Assembly (NCBI GenBank): GCA_016718385.1
Contig: JADKDK010000008.1
Location: 186,001-250,000, forward strand
DNA: 64,000 nucleotides
Direction of reading: 5' to 3'
From: Gammaproteobacteria bacterium
GTDB taxonomy: Bacteria; Pseudomonadota; Gammaproteobacteria; Pseudomonadales; UBA5518
Of this stretch, positions 7,463 to 16,020 are shown one piece after another. Position numbers and translations under genes: made by a program. The notes under the pieces were generated by a model. It made no database searches and was not told where the DNA came from. It saw nothing but the letters and a program-made list of their open reading frames with translations. The first letter of the stretch is position 1. The number at the start of each line of letters is the position of its first letter.

Positions 7463-9475
7463 CTACGGCGCGACGATCGGGAACGCGGTATCGGGCTGCT
7501 CGAACAGGGCGAAGAATCGCAACAGCTCGACGCGGCTGCCATCGACTTCCAGCGCATCCGAACCCAGGGTTTCGCGCAGCCCCGCCCGCCCGGTCAGCAG
7601 GTCGATGAACAGCGCGTGCGTGACCGTGATCGTGGCATCGGCCTGCGGGCGCGGGGGCTCGCGCCAGTGGTGCAGTACGCCGTTGGCCAGTTCGAGCACG
7701 TGGCTGTCGCCGGTATCGCTCAGCACCAGGTTGATGACGGTGTGCCGCTCGGCTGCCTTCGCGCCGTCGAGGCGTACGGCCATGGTGTCGAGGAAGCGCT
7801 CTATGGGCGTGTTGCGCAGCAGTTCCAGCACCGCGCCCACATCGCCCGCCTCCTGCGGCACGCCATGTCGCAGCTCCCACGCGCCGCTCAGGTAGGCGTC
7901 GCGCCACGGCCCCGATTCCGCCTGGTAACCGAGCTGGTCGTAGGCGCGCGCCAGCAGTTCGCGCGCCGCGCCATTGTCCGGCTCGGCGAACACCAGGTGG
8001 GTCAGCACCTCGGCAACCCAGCGGTAATCGCCCTTGTCGAAAGAAGCCTGCGCTTTGGCCAGCACCGCGGCGCCGCCGCCCATGAACTCCACGTAGCGCG
8101 GCGCCGCCTCGGCCGGCGCCAGCGGGTTCAGGCGCGAGGGGTTGGCGTCGTACCAGCCGAAGTAGAACTGGTAGACCGCCTTCGCGTTGTGCCGCACGGT
8201 GCCGTAGTAGCCGCGGTTGGCGAACTCGCGCGCGAGCGACGCGGGCAGCTCCAGCTCGTCGGCGATCTGCTGCGGTGTGCGTCCGAGCGCGGCCAGGCGC
8301 AGCGTCTGGTCATGGATATAACGATAGGTGTCTCGCTGCTTCTGCAGGAAATCCGTGATGCGCGCCTCGCCCCACAGCGGCCAGTGGTGGCTGCCGAAAT
8401 ACACCTGCGCATCGCCGAACAGATGGATCGCCTCGTCGATGTAGCCGCTCCATTTCAGCGCGTCGCGCACCTTCGCGCCGCGCAGCGTGTAGAGGTTGTG
8501 CAGGGTGTGCGAGACGATCTCGGCGCCGCAGAAGGCCTTCAGCTCCGGCAAATAGAACGTGAACTCCGCGGGGGCCTCCGAGCCCGGCGTGTACTGGAAC
8601 ACGAAGCGCACGCCGTCGATCACGAGTTCCTCGCCGGTGCGGCCCACGGTCTCGGTGGGCGCCACGATGCCGGCGCTGCCGAAGGCGGGGCCCTTGCCGA
8701 GTCCGGTGTCGACGTGCCCGCGCGGCGCGTGCGCCAGGTGCTGGCCGTACATGTACGCGGCGCGCCGGCCCATCGTGGTGCCGGCCAGCATGTTCTCGCT
8801 GGTCGCCTCCTCCATGAAACCCTCGGGCGCGATCACGCGGATGCCGCGCGCGGCGATCTCCTCGGCGCTCGCCACGCCGAGCACGCCGCCGAAGTGATCC
8901 ACGTGGCTGTGCGTGAAGATGATCGCGCTGACCGGCCGCTCGCCGAGGTGCTCGCGCGCGAAGGCGAGCGCGCGCGCGGCGGTCTCGCGCGAGGTCAGCG
9001 GGTCGACCACGATCCATCCCTGCTCGCCCTCGATCAGCGTCATGTTCGACAGATCGAAGCCGCGCAGCTGGTAAATGCCCTCGCTGACCTGGAACAACCC
9101 GTGGATGTTGTTGAGCTTGGCCTGCCGCCACAGGCTCGGGTTCACGCTGTCGGGCGCCGCGCCCTCGATAAACGCATAACCCGGCATGTCCCAGATCGGC
9201 GCCGCGCCGAGGCCCGCGACCACCAGCTCCGGCACGCTGGCGATCAGGCCGCGGCGGGCGTCCTCGAAATCGCGCGTGTCATCGAGCGCGAGATCCTTCG
9301 CGGCGGCACGGTTCACGCTGATGGTCGCCGCGGTCGGGGCGCTGTGGCCCTGAGCGTCGGCACCCGGGGCGGGCGGTGGCGCCTGGTCGGTGCAGCCCGC
9401 GAACAACGCGGCCAGCAACGACACCGCCGCGAGCGAGCCCCTGGGCATGGCCCGTTTCCGCGTCACCCGGCGCAT
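7463..9475 (-). CDS. Linear alkylsulfatase (SdsA1/BDS1-type, metallo-beta-lactamase fold), lipoprotein
   Basis: A 670-residue secreted alkylsulfatase that hydrolyses linear alkyl sulfates such as dodecyl sulfate to alcohol and sulfate. The binuclear zinc motif THSHVDHFGG is at residues 188-197. The C-terminal part is the SCP2-like domain of this family, which recruits aliphatic chains, with the dimerisation domain between. A leader with lipobox LFAGC (Cys28) predicts a membrane-anchored lipoprotein. ATG 9475 is used; ATG at codon 10 would also leave a good signal peptide. It starts 9 bp after the WS/DGAT gene, and the alcohol it releases could feed wax-ester synthesis. Confidence 0.92.
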   Translation of the reverse strand: MRRVTRKRAMPRGSLAAVSLLAALFAGCTDQAPPPAPGADAQGHSAPTAATISVNRAAAKDLALDDTRDFEDARRGLIASVPELVVAGLGAAPIWDMPGYAFIEGAAPDSVNPSLWRQAKLNNIHGLFQVSEGIYQLRGFDLSNMTLIEGEQGWIVVDPLTSRETAARALAFAREHLGERPVSAIIFTHSHVDHFGGVLGVASAEEIAARGIRVIAPEGFMEEATSENMLAGTTMGRRAAYMYGQHLAHAPRGHVDTGLGKGPAFGSAGIVAPTETVGRTGEELVIDGVRFVFQYTPGSEAPAEFTFYLPELKAFCGAEIVSHTLHNLYTLRGAKVRDALKWSGYIDEAIHLFGDAQVYFGSHHWPLWGEARITDFLQKQRDTYRYIHDQTLRLAALGRTPQQIADELELPASLAREFANRGYYGTVRHNAKAVYQFYFGWYDANPSRLNPLAPAEAAPRYVEFMGGGAAVLAKAQASFDKGDYRWVAEVLTHLVFAEPDNGAARELLARAYDQLGYQAESGPWRDAYLSGAWELRHGVPQEAGDVGAVLELLRNTPIERFLDTMAVRLDGAKAAERHTVINLVLSDTGDSHVLELANGVLHHWREPPRPQADATITVTHALFIDLLTGRAGLRETLGSDALEVDGSRVELLRFFALFEQPDTAFPIVAP

Positions 9476-9484
9476 CCGCGGGAC

Positions 9485-10936
9485 TCAGCCGGCGCGTGGC
9501 GCGCGGCGCACGCCACGGCGTGCGCGCCGCAATCCGGCGGCTTCCTCGAGCTCCACCAGCGCCTCCTCCATGTGATCGATGATGCGCTGCACACCGGGCA
9601 CCGAACGCCGGCACGCCACGATGCCGAAATCCAGCTTGTCGGCGTAGCTGACCAGCGTGATGTTCATCGCGAAGCCGTGGAACGGAATCGAGGCCGGGTA
9701 GATGCCGTCGAGCCGCGCGCCGTTCCAGTACATCGTCTGGCGCGGCCCGGGCACGTTCGAGACCACCGTGCTGAAAGCAGGGAAGCGGCTCGCGAGCCCG
9801 AGCACCGTGGTCAGCAGCAGCGGCGCGTTCGTGAGGACGGTATACAGCGCGATCTCCTCGCGCGTCATGCCGGCGAACTGCTGCTTGGCGGCATGCATCG
9901 AGCGCTGGATCGCGCGCACGCGCTCGGCAGGGTCCGCGATCTGGGTGGCGAGATCGGCCGTGAAGAAGCCCACGGCATTGGCCGAGTCCACGTCGCCCTC
10001 GGCGCGCAAGGACACCGGCGCCATCGCCTTCAGCGACTCCCCGGGCAGCGCGTCCTGGTCGAGCAGGTGGCGGCGCAGCGCGCCGGAGCACATCGCCAGT
10101 ACCGCGTCGTTCAGGGTGCCGTCGAAGGCCTTGCCAACGGCGCGCACGCGCTCGAAAGGCCAGGACTGCGCCACGAAGCGGCGCGACCCGCTCACCGGGG
10201 TGTTGAACGGGGTGCGCGGGATGTGGTGCCAGGGCACCGCGAGATCGCCGCCGCGGCCGAACCACACGTTCGCGTAGCGACCCAGCGCCGCGGCGATGTT
10301 CCGGCTGCTGTCGAACTGCTGCTTGAGCACCTCGGCCACCGCGCGCAGCTCGTGCGCGTCGGGCTCGTGGACCCGGGATTTCGTGGCGCCCAGCTTCTTG
10401 CGGTAGGCCTCGCAGGCCTCCACCGAGAAGGGCGAATAGCGGATGCGCGTGCGCGGACGGCTCGACATCATGCTCTGCGTGAGGTGCATCGCGCCGATGC
10501 CGTCGATCGCGCAGTGGTGCGCCTTCATGTAGGTGGCGAACTGGCGTTTCTGCAGCCCCTCGATCAGGTGCATCTCCCACAGCGGCCGGTTGCGGTCGAG
10601 CAGCGTGCCGTGCAGCCGCGACACCAGCGCGAACAGTTCACGGTAGCGCCCGGGCTTGGGCAGCGCCGAGTGGCGCACGTGGTAGTCCATGTCGAGCTGG
10701 GTGTCGGGCTCCCAGTAGAGCGGGCCGGCCACGCCGAGCGGGCCCATCTTCAGGCGCTCGCCGAAGGGCCGGCGCAGCGGGCCCTCGTGGCGCAGGATGT
10801 TTCCCAGGTGCGACAGGAACTCCTGCTCGTCGGCGCCCTCGGGCAGCGTGAACAGGTTGACCCCGCCCACGTGCATCGGCGTCTGGCGGGTCTCGTTCAT
10901 CAGGAAGAACGCATCGATCAGGGCCAGTCTGCGCAT
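9485..10936 (-). CDS. Wax ester synthase/diacylglycerol acyltransferase (WS/DGAT), copy 1
   Basis: A 483-residue bifunctional acyltransferase that esterifies acyl-CoA with fatty alcohols or diacylglycerol to make wax esters or triacylglycerol for storage. The catalytic HHxxxDG motif is HHCAIDG at residues 140-146, preceded by the family PLWEMHLIEGL segment, and the C-terminal domain carries the conserved SNVPGPR motif. It starts MRRLALIDAFFLM, standard for the family. It is the first gene of a two-gene unit with the alkylsulfatase. A second copy lies at 17.1-18.6 kb. Confidence 0.95.
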   Translation of the reverse strand: MRRLALIDAFFLMNETRQTPMHVGGVNLFTLPEGADEQEFLSHLGNILRHEGPLRRPFGERLKMGPLGVAGPLYWEPDTQLDMDYHVRHSALPKPGRYRELFALVSRLHGTLLDRNRPLWEMHLIEGLQKRQFATYMKAHHCAIDGIGAMHLTQSMMSSRPRTRIRYSPFSVEACEAYRKKLGATKSRVHEPDAHELRAVAEVLKQQFDSSRNIAAALGRYANVWFGRGGDLAVPWHHIPRTPFNTPVSGSRRFVAQSWPFERVRAVGKAFDGTLNDAVLAMCSGALRRHLLDQDALPGESLKAMAPVSLRAEGDVDSANAVGFFTADLATQIADPAERVRAIQRSMHAAKQQFAGMTREEIALYTVLTNAPLLLTTVLGLASRFPAFSTVVSNVPGPRQTMYWNGARLDGIYPASIPFHGFAMNITLVSYADKLDFGIVACRRSVPGVQRIIDHMEEALVELEEAAGLRRARRGVRRAPRAG

Positions 10937-11092
10937 CGGGCCTCCCGTGTTATTGGAATCGTCCGGACGCCGATGTTAGCACCGTGCAGCGTCACCGACC
11001 CAAGCGGTACCCTGATCCAGCGCAGGAAAGGTGCCAGCCCTGCGATGCTTGGGCATAATCGCCGCGTCCCTCACGCCAACGCGAGTACCCGC

Positions 11093-11641
11093 ATGAGCCA
11101 CGCCTACCCCCCCGAACTGCAGGAGCTGATCGACAAGCAGGCCATCCGCGACCTGCTGGCCGCCTACTTCACGGCGGCCGACCGCCACGACAACGTGAAG
11201 ATGGCCGCGCTGTACCACGACGACGCCACCGACGACCACGGTTCCTTCTTCAAGGGCCTGGCGAAGGACTTCATCGCCACGCTGCCGAAGATCCAGGAAG
11301 GCATGGCGATCCTGCACCACAACATGACCACCGCGAACATCAGGATCGAGGGCAGCTATGCCGAGGGCGAGATCTACGTGCTGGCGTTCCACCAGGTGAA
11401 GAAGGAGGACGGAGGCAAGCTCGACCTGCTGATCGGCGGACGCTATTTCGACAAGTACGAAAAGCGCGACGGCGTGTGGAAGTTCCTGCACAAGGCCGTG
11501 GTCGCCGACTGGGCCACGCTGCACGATCCCTCGATCGTGAACCTCGACAACCCGATCATCGAGGGCTCCTATATCGGCAAGCCCGGCGAAGCCGACCCCT
11601 CCTACGGCGTGTTCCGCCTGATCCGGCGCGGGGAGCGCTGA
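11093..11641 (+). CDS. NTF2-like (SnoaL) protein
   Basis: A 182-residue protein with the NTF2/SnoaL cone fold: the N-terminal helix IDKQAIRDLLAAYFTAADRHD and strand segments such as HHNMTTANIRIEG and KFLHKAVVADW. Families of this type act as isomerases, dehydratases, dehydrochlorinases or binding proteins in breakdown of aromatics or steroids. It heads a tightly packed plus-strand operon: a second NTF2-like gene follows after 2 bp, then a GNAT and a carbon-nitrogen hydrolase. The ATG start gives a conserved beginning; the reaction is unknown. Confidence 0.8.
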   Translation: MSHAYPPELQELIDKQAIRDLLAAYFTAADRHDNVKMAALYHDDATDDHGSFFKGLAKDFIATLPKIQEGMAILHHNMTTANIRIEGSYAEGEIYVLAFHQVKKEDGGKLDLLIGGRYFDKYEKRDGVWKFLHKAVVADWATLHDPSIVNLDNPIIEGSYIGKPGEADPSYGVFRLIRRGER

Positions 11642-11643
11642 GC

Positions 11644-12045
11644 ATGAGCGCTGCCGGACTGATCACCCGCTACTACGACGCCTTCAACGCCGGCGACATG
11701 GATGCAATGCTCGGCCTGCTGCACGAGGATGTCGCACACGACATCAACCAGGGCCGCCGCGAAGTCGGGCGCCACGCGTTCGGGCACTTCATGGAGCGCA
11801 TGAACCGCTGCTACCGCGAGCAGATCAGCGACATCGTGGTCATGGCGAATGACGAGGACACGCGCGCCGCGGCCGAGTTCGTCGTGCACGGCGAGTACCT
11901 CGCCAGCGACGCCGGCCTGCCCGAGGCGAAGGGCCAGCGCTACGTGCTGCGCGCCGGCGCCTTCTTCGAGATCCGCGAGGGCAGGATCGCGCGCGTGACC
12001 AACTACTACAATCTCGAGCACTGGCTGCAGCAGGTGCGGTCCTGA
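11644..12045 (+). CDS. SnoaL-like/ketosteroid-isomerase-related protein
   Basis: A 133-residue NTF2-fold protein of the type annotated as ketosteroid isomerase-related: ITRYYDAFNAGDMDAMLGLLHEDVAHDINQG is the classic opening and VTNYYNLEHWLQQV the classic end. It is half the size of many enzymes in this fold and has no signal peptide. It is the second gene of the four-gene unit, 2 bp after the previous stop and 1 bp before the next start. Which small molecule it binds cannot be told from sequence. Confidence 0.85.
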   Translation: MSAAGLITRYYDAFNAGDMDAMLGLLHEDVAHDINQGRREVGRHAFGHFMERMNRCYREQISDIVVMANDEDTRAAAEFVVHGEYLASDAGLPEAKGQRYVLRAGAFFEIREGRIARVTNYYNLEHWLQQVRS

Positions 12046-12046
12046 G

Positions 12047-12637
12047 ATGGAGATCCGCACCGTCGCGGGCGATGAGCTCGTCGCCGCGATCCCGGCGCTG
12101 GCGCGCCTGCGCATGACCGTGTTCCGCGACTATCCCTACCTCTACGACGGCTCCGAGGCCTACGAGACCGGCTACCTGCGCACCTACGCGAGCTGCGACG
12201 CGGCGATGGCGGTGCTGGCATGCGAGGGCGAGGCCATCGTCGGCGCCTCGACCGGCATCCCGATGGCGCACGAGACCGCGGCGTTCCGCGAGCCTTTTGC
12301 GCGTCTCGGCCTGGATCCCGCGCGCATCTTCTACTGCGGCGAGTCGGTGCTGCTGCCGGAATACCGCGGCCGCGGCATCTACCGCGCGTTCTTCCGCGGG
12401 CGCGAGGACTGGGCGCGGCGGCTCGGCGGCTTCACGCAGATCTGCTTCTGCGCCGTGCAGCGCCCCGCGGATCATCCGCTGCGACCGCGCGATTACGTAC
12501 CGCTCGACGCCGCGTGGCGCCACTTCGGCTACGCCCCGGAGCCCGGGCTGACGATGCAACTGGCGTGGAAGGACATCGACCGGGACGCAGACACGGAGCA
12601 CACGATGCGCTTCTGGTTCAAGGCGCTGACCGCGTGA
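12047..12637 (+). CDS. GNAT-family N-acetyltransferase
   Basis: A 196-residue acyl-CoA-dependent acyltransferase. The fold is supported by a FRDYPYLYDGS region after the first helix, the central beta strands and the acetyl-CoA-binding loop YRGRGIYRAFF at about 105-115. Proteins of this length and opening commonly accompany NTF2-like and nitrilase-like genes. Its stop overlaps the next start (GTGA), so co-translation with the carbon-nitrogen hydrolase is likely, which suggests that an amide or N-acyl compound is handled by both enzymes. That link is inference. Confidence 0.85.
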   Translation: MEIRTVAGDELVAAIPALARLRMTVFRDYPYLYDGSEAYETGYLRTYASCDAAMAVLACEGEAIVGASTGIPMAHETAAFREPFARLGLDPARIFYCGESVLLPEYRGRGIYRAFFRGREDWARRLGGFTQICFCAVQRPADHPLRPRDYVPLDAAWRHFGYAPEPGLTMQLAWKDIDRDADTEHTMRFWFKALTA

Positions 12638-13554
12638 ACACGCCATCGCCAGCCCGCACGGTGCGCGTCGCCGCCGCGCAATACGACGTCGCGCCGCTCG
12701 CGGACTGGGCCGCTTACGAGCGCCGGATCTCGGCCTGGGTCGACGAGGCCGCGCTCGCCGGGGCCAGGCTGCTGCTGTTCCCCGAATACTTCGCGATGGA
12801 GCTGGCCTCGCTGTTCGGCCCCGAGGTGCCGCTGTCGCTGCCGCGGCAGCTCAGCGCCATGCAGGAGTTGCTGGCGGATTTTCTCGCGCTGTTCGCGCGC
12901 CTGGCCCGCACGCACGGCGCCTGCATCGTGGCCGGCAGCTACCCGGTGCGGCTCGCCGACGGCAGCTACCGCAACCGCTGCCACCTGTTCCACCCCGACG
13001 GGCGCCGGATGTTCCAGGACAAGCTGCAGATGACGCGCTTCGAAACCGAGGAATGGCACATCGGCGCCGGCGACACGCTGAAGGTCTTCGACACCGCGTT
13101 CGGGCGCATCGGCATCAACATCTGCTACGACTCGGAGTTCCCGCTGCTCGCGCACCGCCAGGTCGCTGCGGGCGCGGACCTGATCCTGGTGCCGAGTTGC
13201 ACCGACACGCGTGCCGGCTACCACCGCGTGCGCCTCGGCAGCCGCGCCCGCGCGCTCGAGAACCAGTGCTTCGTGGTGCAGTCGCCCACCGTTGGCGAGG
13301 CGCCATGGTCGGCGGCGGTGGACCGCAACACCGGCGCCGCCGCCGTGTATGCGCCGGTCGACTACGGCTTTCCCGACGACGGCGTGCTCGTGGAAGGCGA
13401 ACTGGATCGCGCGCAGTGGGTCTACGCCGATCTCGATCTCGGGGCGCTCGCCGAGGTGCGCCGGCACGGCCAGGTGTGCAATTTCCGCGACTGGGACGCG
13501 CAGGCGCGCATCGCCGGCGTGGAGATCCTCGCGCCGGACGACACGTCCGGATGA
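12634..13554 (+). CDS. Carbon-nitrogen hydrolase (nitrilase superfamily)
   Basis: A 306-residue nitrilase-superfamily amidohydrolase that cleaves C-N bonds of amides or nitriles in the cytoplasm. The Glu-Lys-Cys triad is visible: Glu51 in LFPEYF, Lys130 in MFQDKLQMTRFE and Cys164 in NICYDSEFP. GTG 12634 overlaps the upstream stop; no ATG is suitably placed. It is last in the operon of two NTF2-like proteins and a GNAT, and converges on the hydrolase gene 8 bp away. The substrate is not predictable. Confidence 0.9.
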   Translation: MNTPSPARTVRVAAAQYDVAPLADWAAYERRISAWVDEAALAGARLLLFPEYFAMELASLFGPEVPLSLPRQLSAMQELLADFLALFARLARTHGACIVAGSYPVRLADGSYRNRCHLFHPDGRRMFQDKLQMTRFETEEWHIGAGDTLKVFDTAFGRIGINICYDSEFPLLAHRQVAAGADLILVPSCTDTRAGYHRVRLGSRARALENQCFVVQSPTVGEAPWSAAVDRNTGAAAVYAPVDYGFPDDGVLVEGELDRAQWVYADLDLGALAEVRRHGQVCNFRDWDAQARIAGVEILAPDDTSG

Positions 13555-13561
13555 ATCCGGA

Positions 13562-14440
13562 CTACATTCGTGCGTCCACGTAGCGGCGGATCGACGCCCA
13601 CGCGGCCGCTGCCTCGGGCACGCCGGCATTCGCCAGCCCGTGCCAGCCGTGGATCAGGCCGGGCCACGATTCCAGCGTGACCTCCACCCCCGCGTGCAGT
13701 GCATTCGCCGCCAGCGCGAGCGCGCCGTCGGCCATGGTGTCGAACTGGGCCACCTGCAGGTACAGCGGCGGCAGGCCGCGCAGGTCCGCGCGCGCGGGCG
13801 AGATGCGCGGATCCGTGAGCTCTAGCGCCCCGGCGGTGTATTCGCGCGCACGGTTGCGCACCCACTGCGGCGTGAGGAAGGGATCGCGCCCCTGCGGCGT
13901 GCCCGGCACCGACAGGTCGAACCAGCCCGTGACCGACACGAAGCAGGCCGGCATCGGCAGGCCCTCATCGCGTGCGCGCAGCAACGCCCCCAGCGCCAGC
14001 GAGCCGCCGCAGGATTCACCGAGGACGCAGATCCTCGCCGGATCGACGCCGCTGCCGAGCAACCCGCGGTAGGCGTTGAAACAGTCCTCGTGCGCGGCCG
14101 GGAAGGGATGTTCCGGGGCGAGCCGGTAATCGGGCATCGCCACCGGCATGCCGAGCGCGCGCGCGATCATCTCGCCATAGAAGTGATAGTCCGACAGCGG
14201 GCAGGAGACGAAGGCGCCGCCGTGGCAATGGAACGCAATGCGCCCGGCGCCATCCGCGCCGTCGAGCGTGTGGAAACCCGTCGCCACCCCGCCGCAAGCG
14301 CGGATCTCGACCGCGAGCTCCGGGCTGCAGGGCTGGCCGTGGAACGGCGCCATCATCGCGCGCACCGCGCGCCAGTCCGCGCCAGGGTCGGCGAAATCGG
14401 CGGGCACGCCGGCGATGATAGCGGCAAGCAGCTCGCTCAT
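13562..14440 (-). CDS. HSL-family alpha/beta-hydrolase (carboxylesterase)
   Basis: A 292-residue hormone-sensitive-lipase-type esterase. The oxyanion-hole motif HGGAF lies at 73-77, the DYRLAPEHPFPAA segment follows, and the nucleophile elbow GESCGG (Ser143) is typical; a late Asp (QFDTMAD) and His (LIHGWHG) complete the triad. Such enzymes cleave short-chain esters or lactones. It starts 11 bp after the SDR stop, so the two form an operon, consistent with sequential oxidation and ester or lactone cleavage of one compound. Confidence 0.9.
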   Translation of the reverse strand: MSELLAAIIAGVPADFADPGADWRAVRAMMAPFHGQPCSPELAVEIRACGGVATGFHTLDGADGAGRIAFHCHGGAFVSCPLSDYHFYGEMIARALGMPVAMPDYRLAPEHPFPAAHEDCFNAYRGLLGSGVDPARICVLGESCGGSLALGALLRARDEGLPMPACFVSVTGWFDLSVPGTPQGRDPFLTPQWVRNRAREYTAGALELTDPRISPARADLRGLPPLYLQVAQFDTMADGALALAANALHAGVEVTLESWPGLIHGWHGLANAGVPEAAAAWASIRRYVDARM

Positions 14441-14451
14441 GACGGCGCCGC

Positions 14452-15213
14452 TCACAACCGCAACAGCGTGCCGCCGTCGACGGAGTACACCTGGCCGTTG
14501 ATCCACTCCGACTCGTCGGAGACCAGGAAGGCCACCATCGAGGCGATATCGCCGGGCTTGCCCAGGCGCGCGCTGCGCACCGATTTCAGCGCGTGCTTGC
14601 GCGCCTCCTCGGGCAGGCCCGTGGCCATGGCCGGCGTGATCACGAGGCCCGGCGCCACCGCGTTGGCGCGGATGCGCTGCTTGCCCCAGCCAGAGGCCAC
14701 GTGGCGCATCAGGGCCTCGATGCCGGCCTTCGCCATCGCGTAGGCAGGGCGCACCGGCTCACCGACCGCCGCGGCGACCGACGAGGTGTAGACGATCGAA
14801 CCGCCGCCGCGGCGCAGCAGCTCCGGCAGCACCGCGCGCGTGCACAGGAAGTGCCCGCGCAGCGACACGCGCAGCGTCTGGTCGAACACCGCGAGCGGCT
14901 CGCTCAGCACATCGGAATCCTGGTTGACCACCTGCAGGTCGGCGGCGTTCACGTGCATCGCGTCGATGCCGCCGTACTCCTCGACGGCCGCGTCGACCAG
15001 CGCGCGCACCGAGGCTTCGTCGGCGATGTCGAAGCCCATGCCGATGCAGTGCCCGCCGCTCTCGCGCACGGCGTCGGCAAGCGACTCGGCGTGCTCGCCG
15101 TTCAGGTCACCCACCACCACCCGCGCACCGGCGTCCGCCAGCCGATGCACCGTGGCGGAGCCTATGGCGCCGCCGCCTGCCACCACCACGACCTTGTCCT
15201 CGAGTCCGTGCAT
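14452..15213 (-). CDS. Short-chain dehydrogenase/reductase
   Basis: A 253-residue NAD(P)-dependent oxidoreductase. The nucleotide-binding Gly motif GGGAIGSA is near residue 13, an acidic residue in VVGDLNGE favours NAD, Ser in YTSSVAAA and YAMAK supply the catalytic triad, and the C-terminus has the usual INGQVYSVDGG. ATG 15213 was chosen at the start of the conserved fold, although the frame is open further upstream. It is upstream of the HSL-type esterase on the same strand. The substrate alcohol is unknown. Confidence 0.92.
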   Translation of the reverse strand: MHGLEDKVVVVAGGGAIGSATVHRLADAGARVVVGDLNGEHAESLADAVRESGGHCIGMGFDIADEASVRALVDAAVEEYGGIDAMHVNAADLQVVNQDSDVLSEPLAVFDQTLRVSLRGHFLCTRAVLPELLRRGGGSIVYTSSVAAAVGEPVRPAYAMAKAGIEALMRHVASGWGKQRIRANAVAPGLVITPAMATGLPEEARKHALKSVRSARLGKPGDIASMVAFLVSDESEWINGQVYSVDGGTLLRL

Positions 15214-15339
15214 GTACCGTTCTCCGCTTTCGTATTGCGTGATAGAGCGCGGAGTATATGTCGGGCTTCCCGTCGGCGCGATGCAGGGCATAAGATGCCC
15301 CGCGTCCGGCCAGCCACACTCACCAACGGAGCGTTCACC

Positions 15340-15915
15340 ATGTCACTGTCCATGTACCAGGCGTCGGTCCCCGTCCTGATCCACAACCTGAAGGCACTTT
15401 CGGCGATCCTCAAGAAAGGCGCCGACCACGCCAAGGCGCGCGGCCTCGATCCGGCGGTGCTCGTGAACGCCCGCCTGTTCCCCGACATGTTCCCGCTGGC
15501 GCGCCAGGTACAGATCGCCACCGACATGGCCAAGGGCGGCGCCGCGCGCCTCGCGGGCGTCGAGATCCCGAGCTTCCCCGACACCGAATCGAGTTTCCCC
15601 GAACTGCAGGAGCGCCTCACCCGGACCATCGCCTTCCTGAAGAGCATCAAGCCCGCGCAGCTCGAGGGCAGCGAGCAGCGCGAGGTGAACCTGCAGATGC
15701 GCATGGGCGCGGTATCGTTCACCGGCCAGTACTACCTGCTGAGCTGGGTGATGCCGAACGTGTACTTCCACGTCACCACCGCCTACAACATCCTGCGGCA
15801 CAACGGCGTGGAACTGGGCAAGTGGGATTTCCTCGGCAAGGCGCCGGGCGCGAACATCAAGGCGGGCAAGCCGGCGAAAAAACCTGCGAAGAAGCGCGCG
15901 CCGCGCAAGGCCTGA
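15340..15915 (+). CDS. DUF1993-family protein with basic C-terminal tail
   Basis: A 191-residue protein of DUF1993, related to the DinB-like four-helix bundle. The opening MSLSMYQASVPVLIHNLKALSAIL and the C-terminal HVTTAYNILRHNGVELGKWDFLG are diagnostic. Biochemical function is undefined. An unusual tail of about 22 residues is made of Lys, Ala, Pro and Arg (AKKPAKKRAPRKA), like bacterial histone-H1-like tails, and may bind nucleic acid. It stands alone, between a divergent SDR gene and a convergent reductase gene. Confidence 0.85.
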   Translation: MSLSMYQASVPVLIHNLKALSAILKKGADHAKARGLDPAVLVNARLFPDMFPLARQVQIATDMAKGGAARLAGVEIPSFPDTESSFPELQERLTRTIAFLKSIKPAQLEGSEQREVNLQMRMGAVSFTGQYYLLSWVMPNVYFHVTTAYNILRHNGVELGKWDFLGKAPGANIKAGKPAKKPAKKRAPRKA

Positions 15916-16020
15916 CAGGTAGAGGGTCGCGCCGGGGCGCGCTTCGCTGGCCACGCCCCTTTTCACCCGACCCAGTAGCCTCCGACGGTAGGAGTGGCGA
16001 GGGGCGCCGGGGCGTCAAGC

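Noticed and set aside
7616..11092. A very long plus-strand open frame opposite alkylsulfatase and WS/DGAT
   Set aside because: Only its last part, from ATG 11093, is a real NTF2-like gene; the rest is antisense shadow without any recognisable domain.
14593..15339. Open frame extending upstream of the DUF1993 gene
   Set aside because: It lies antisense to the SDR gene and has no conserved features; the family starts at ATG 15340.
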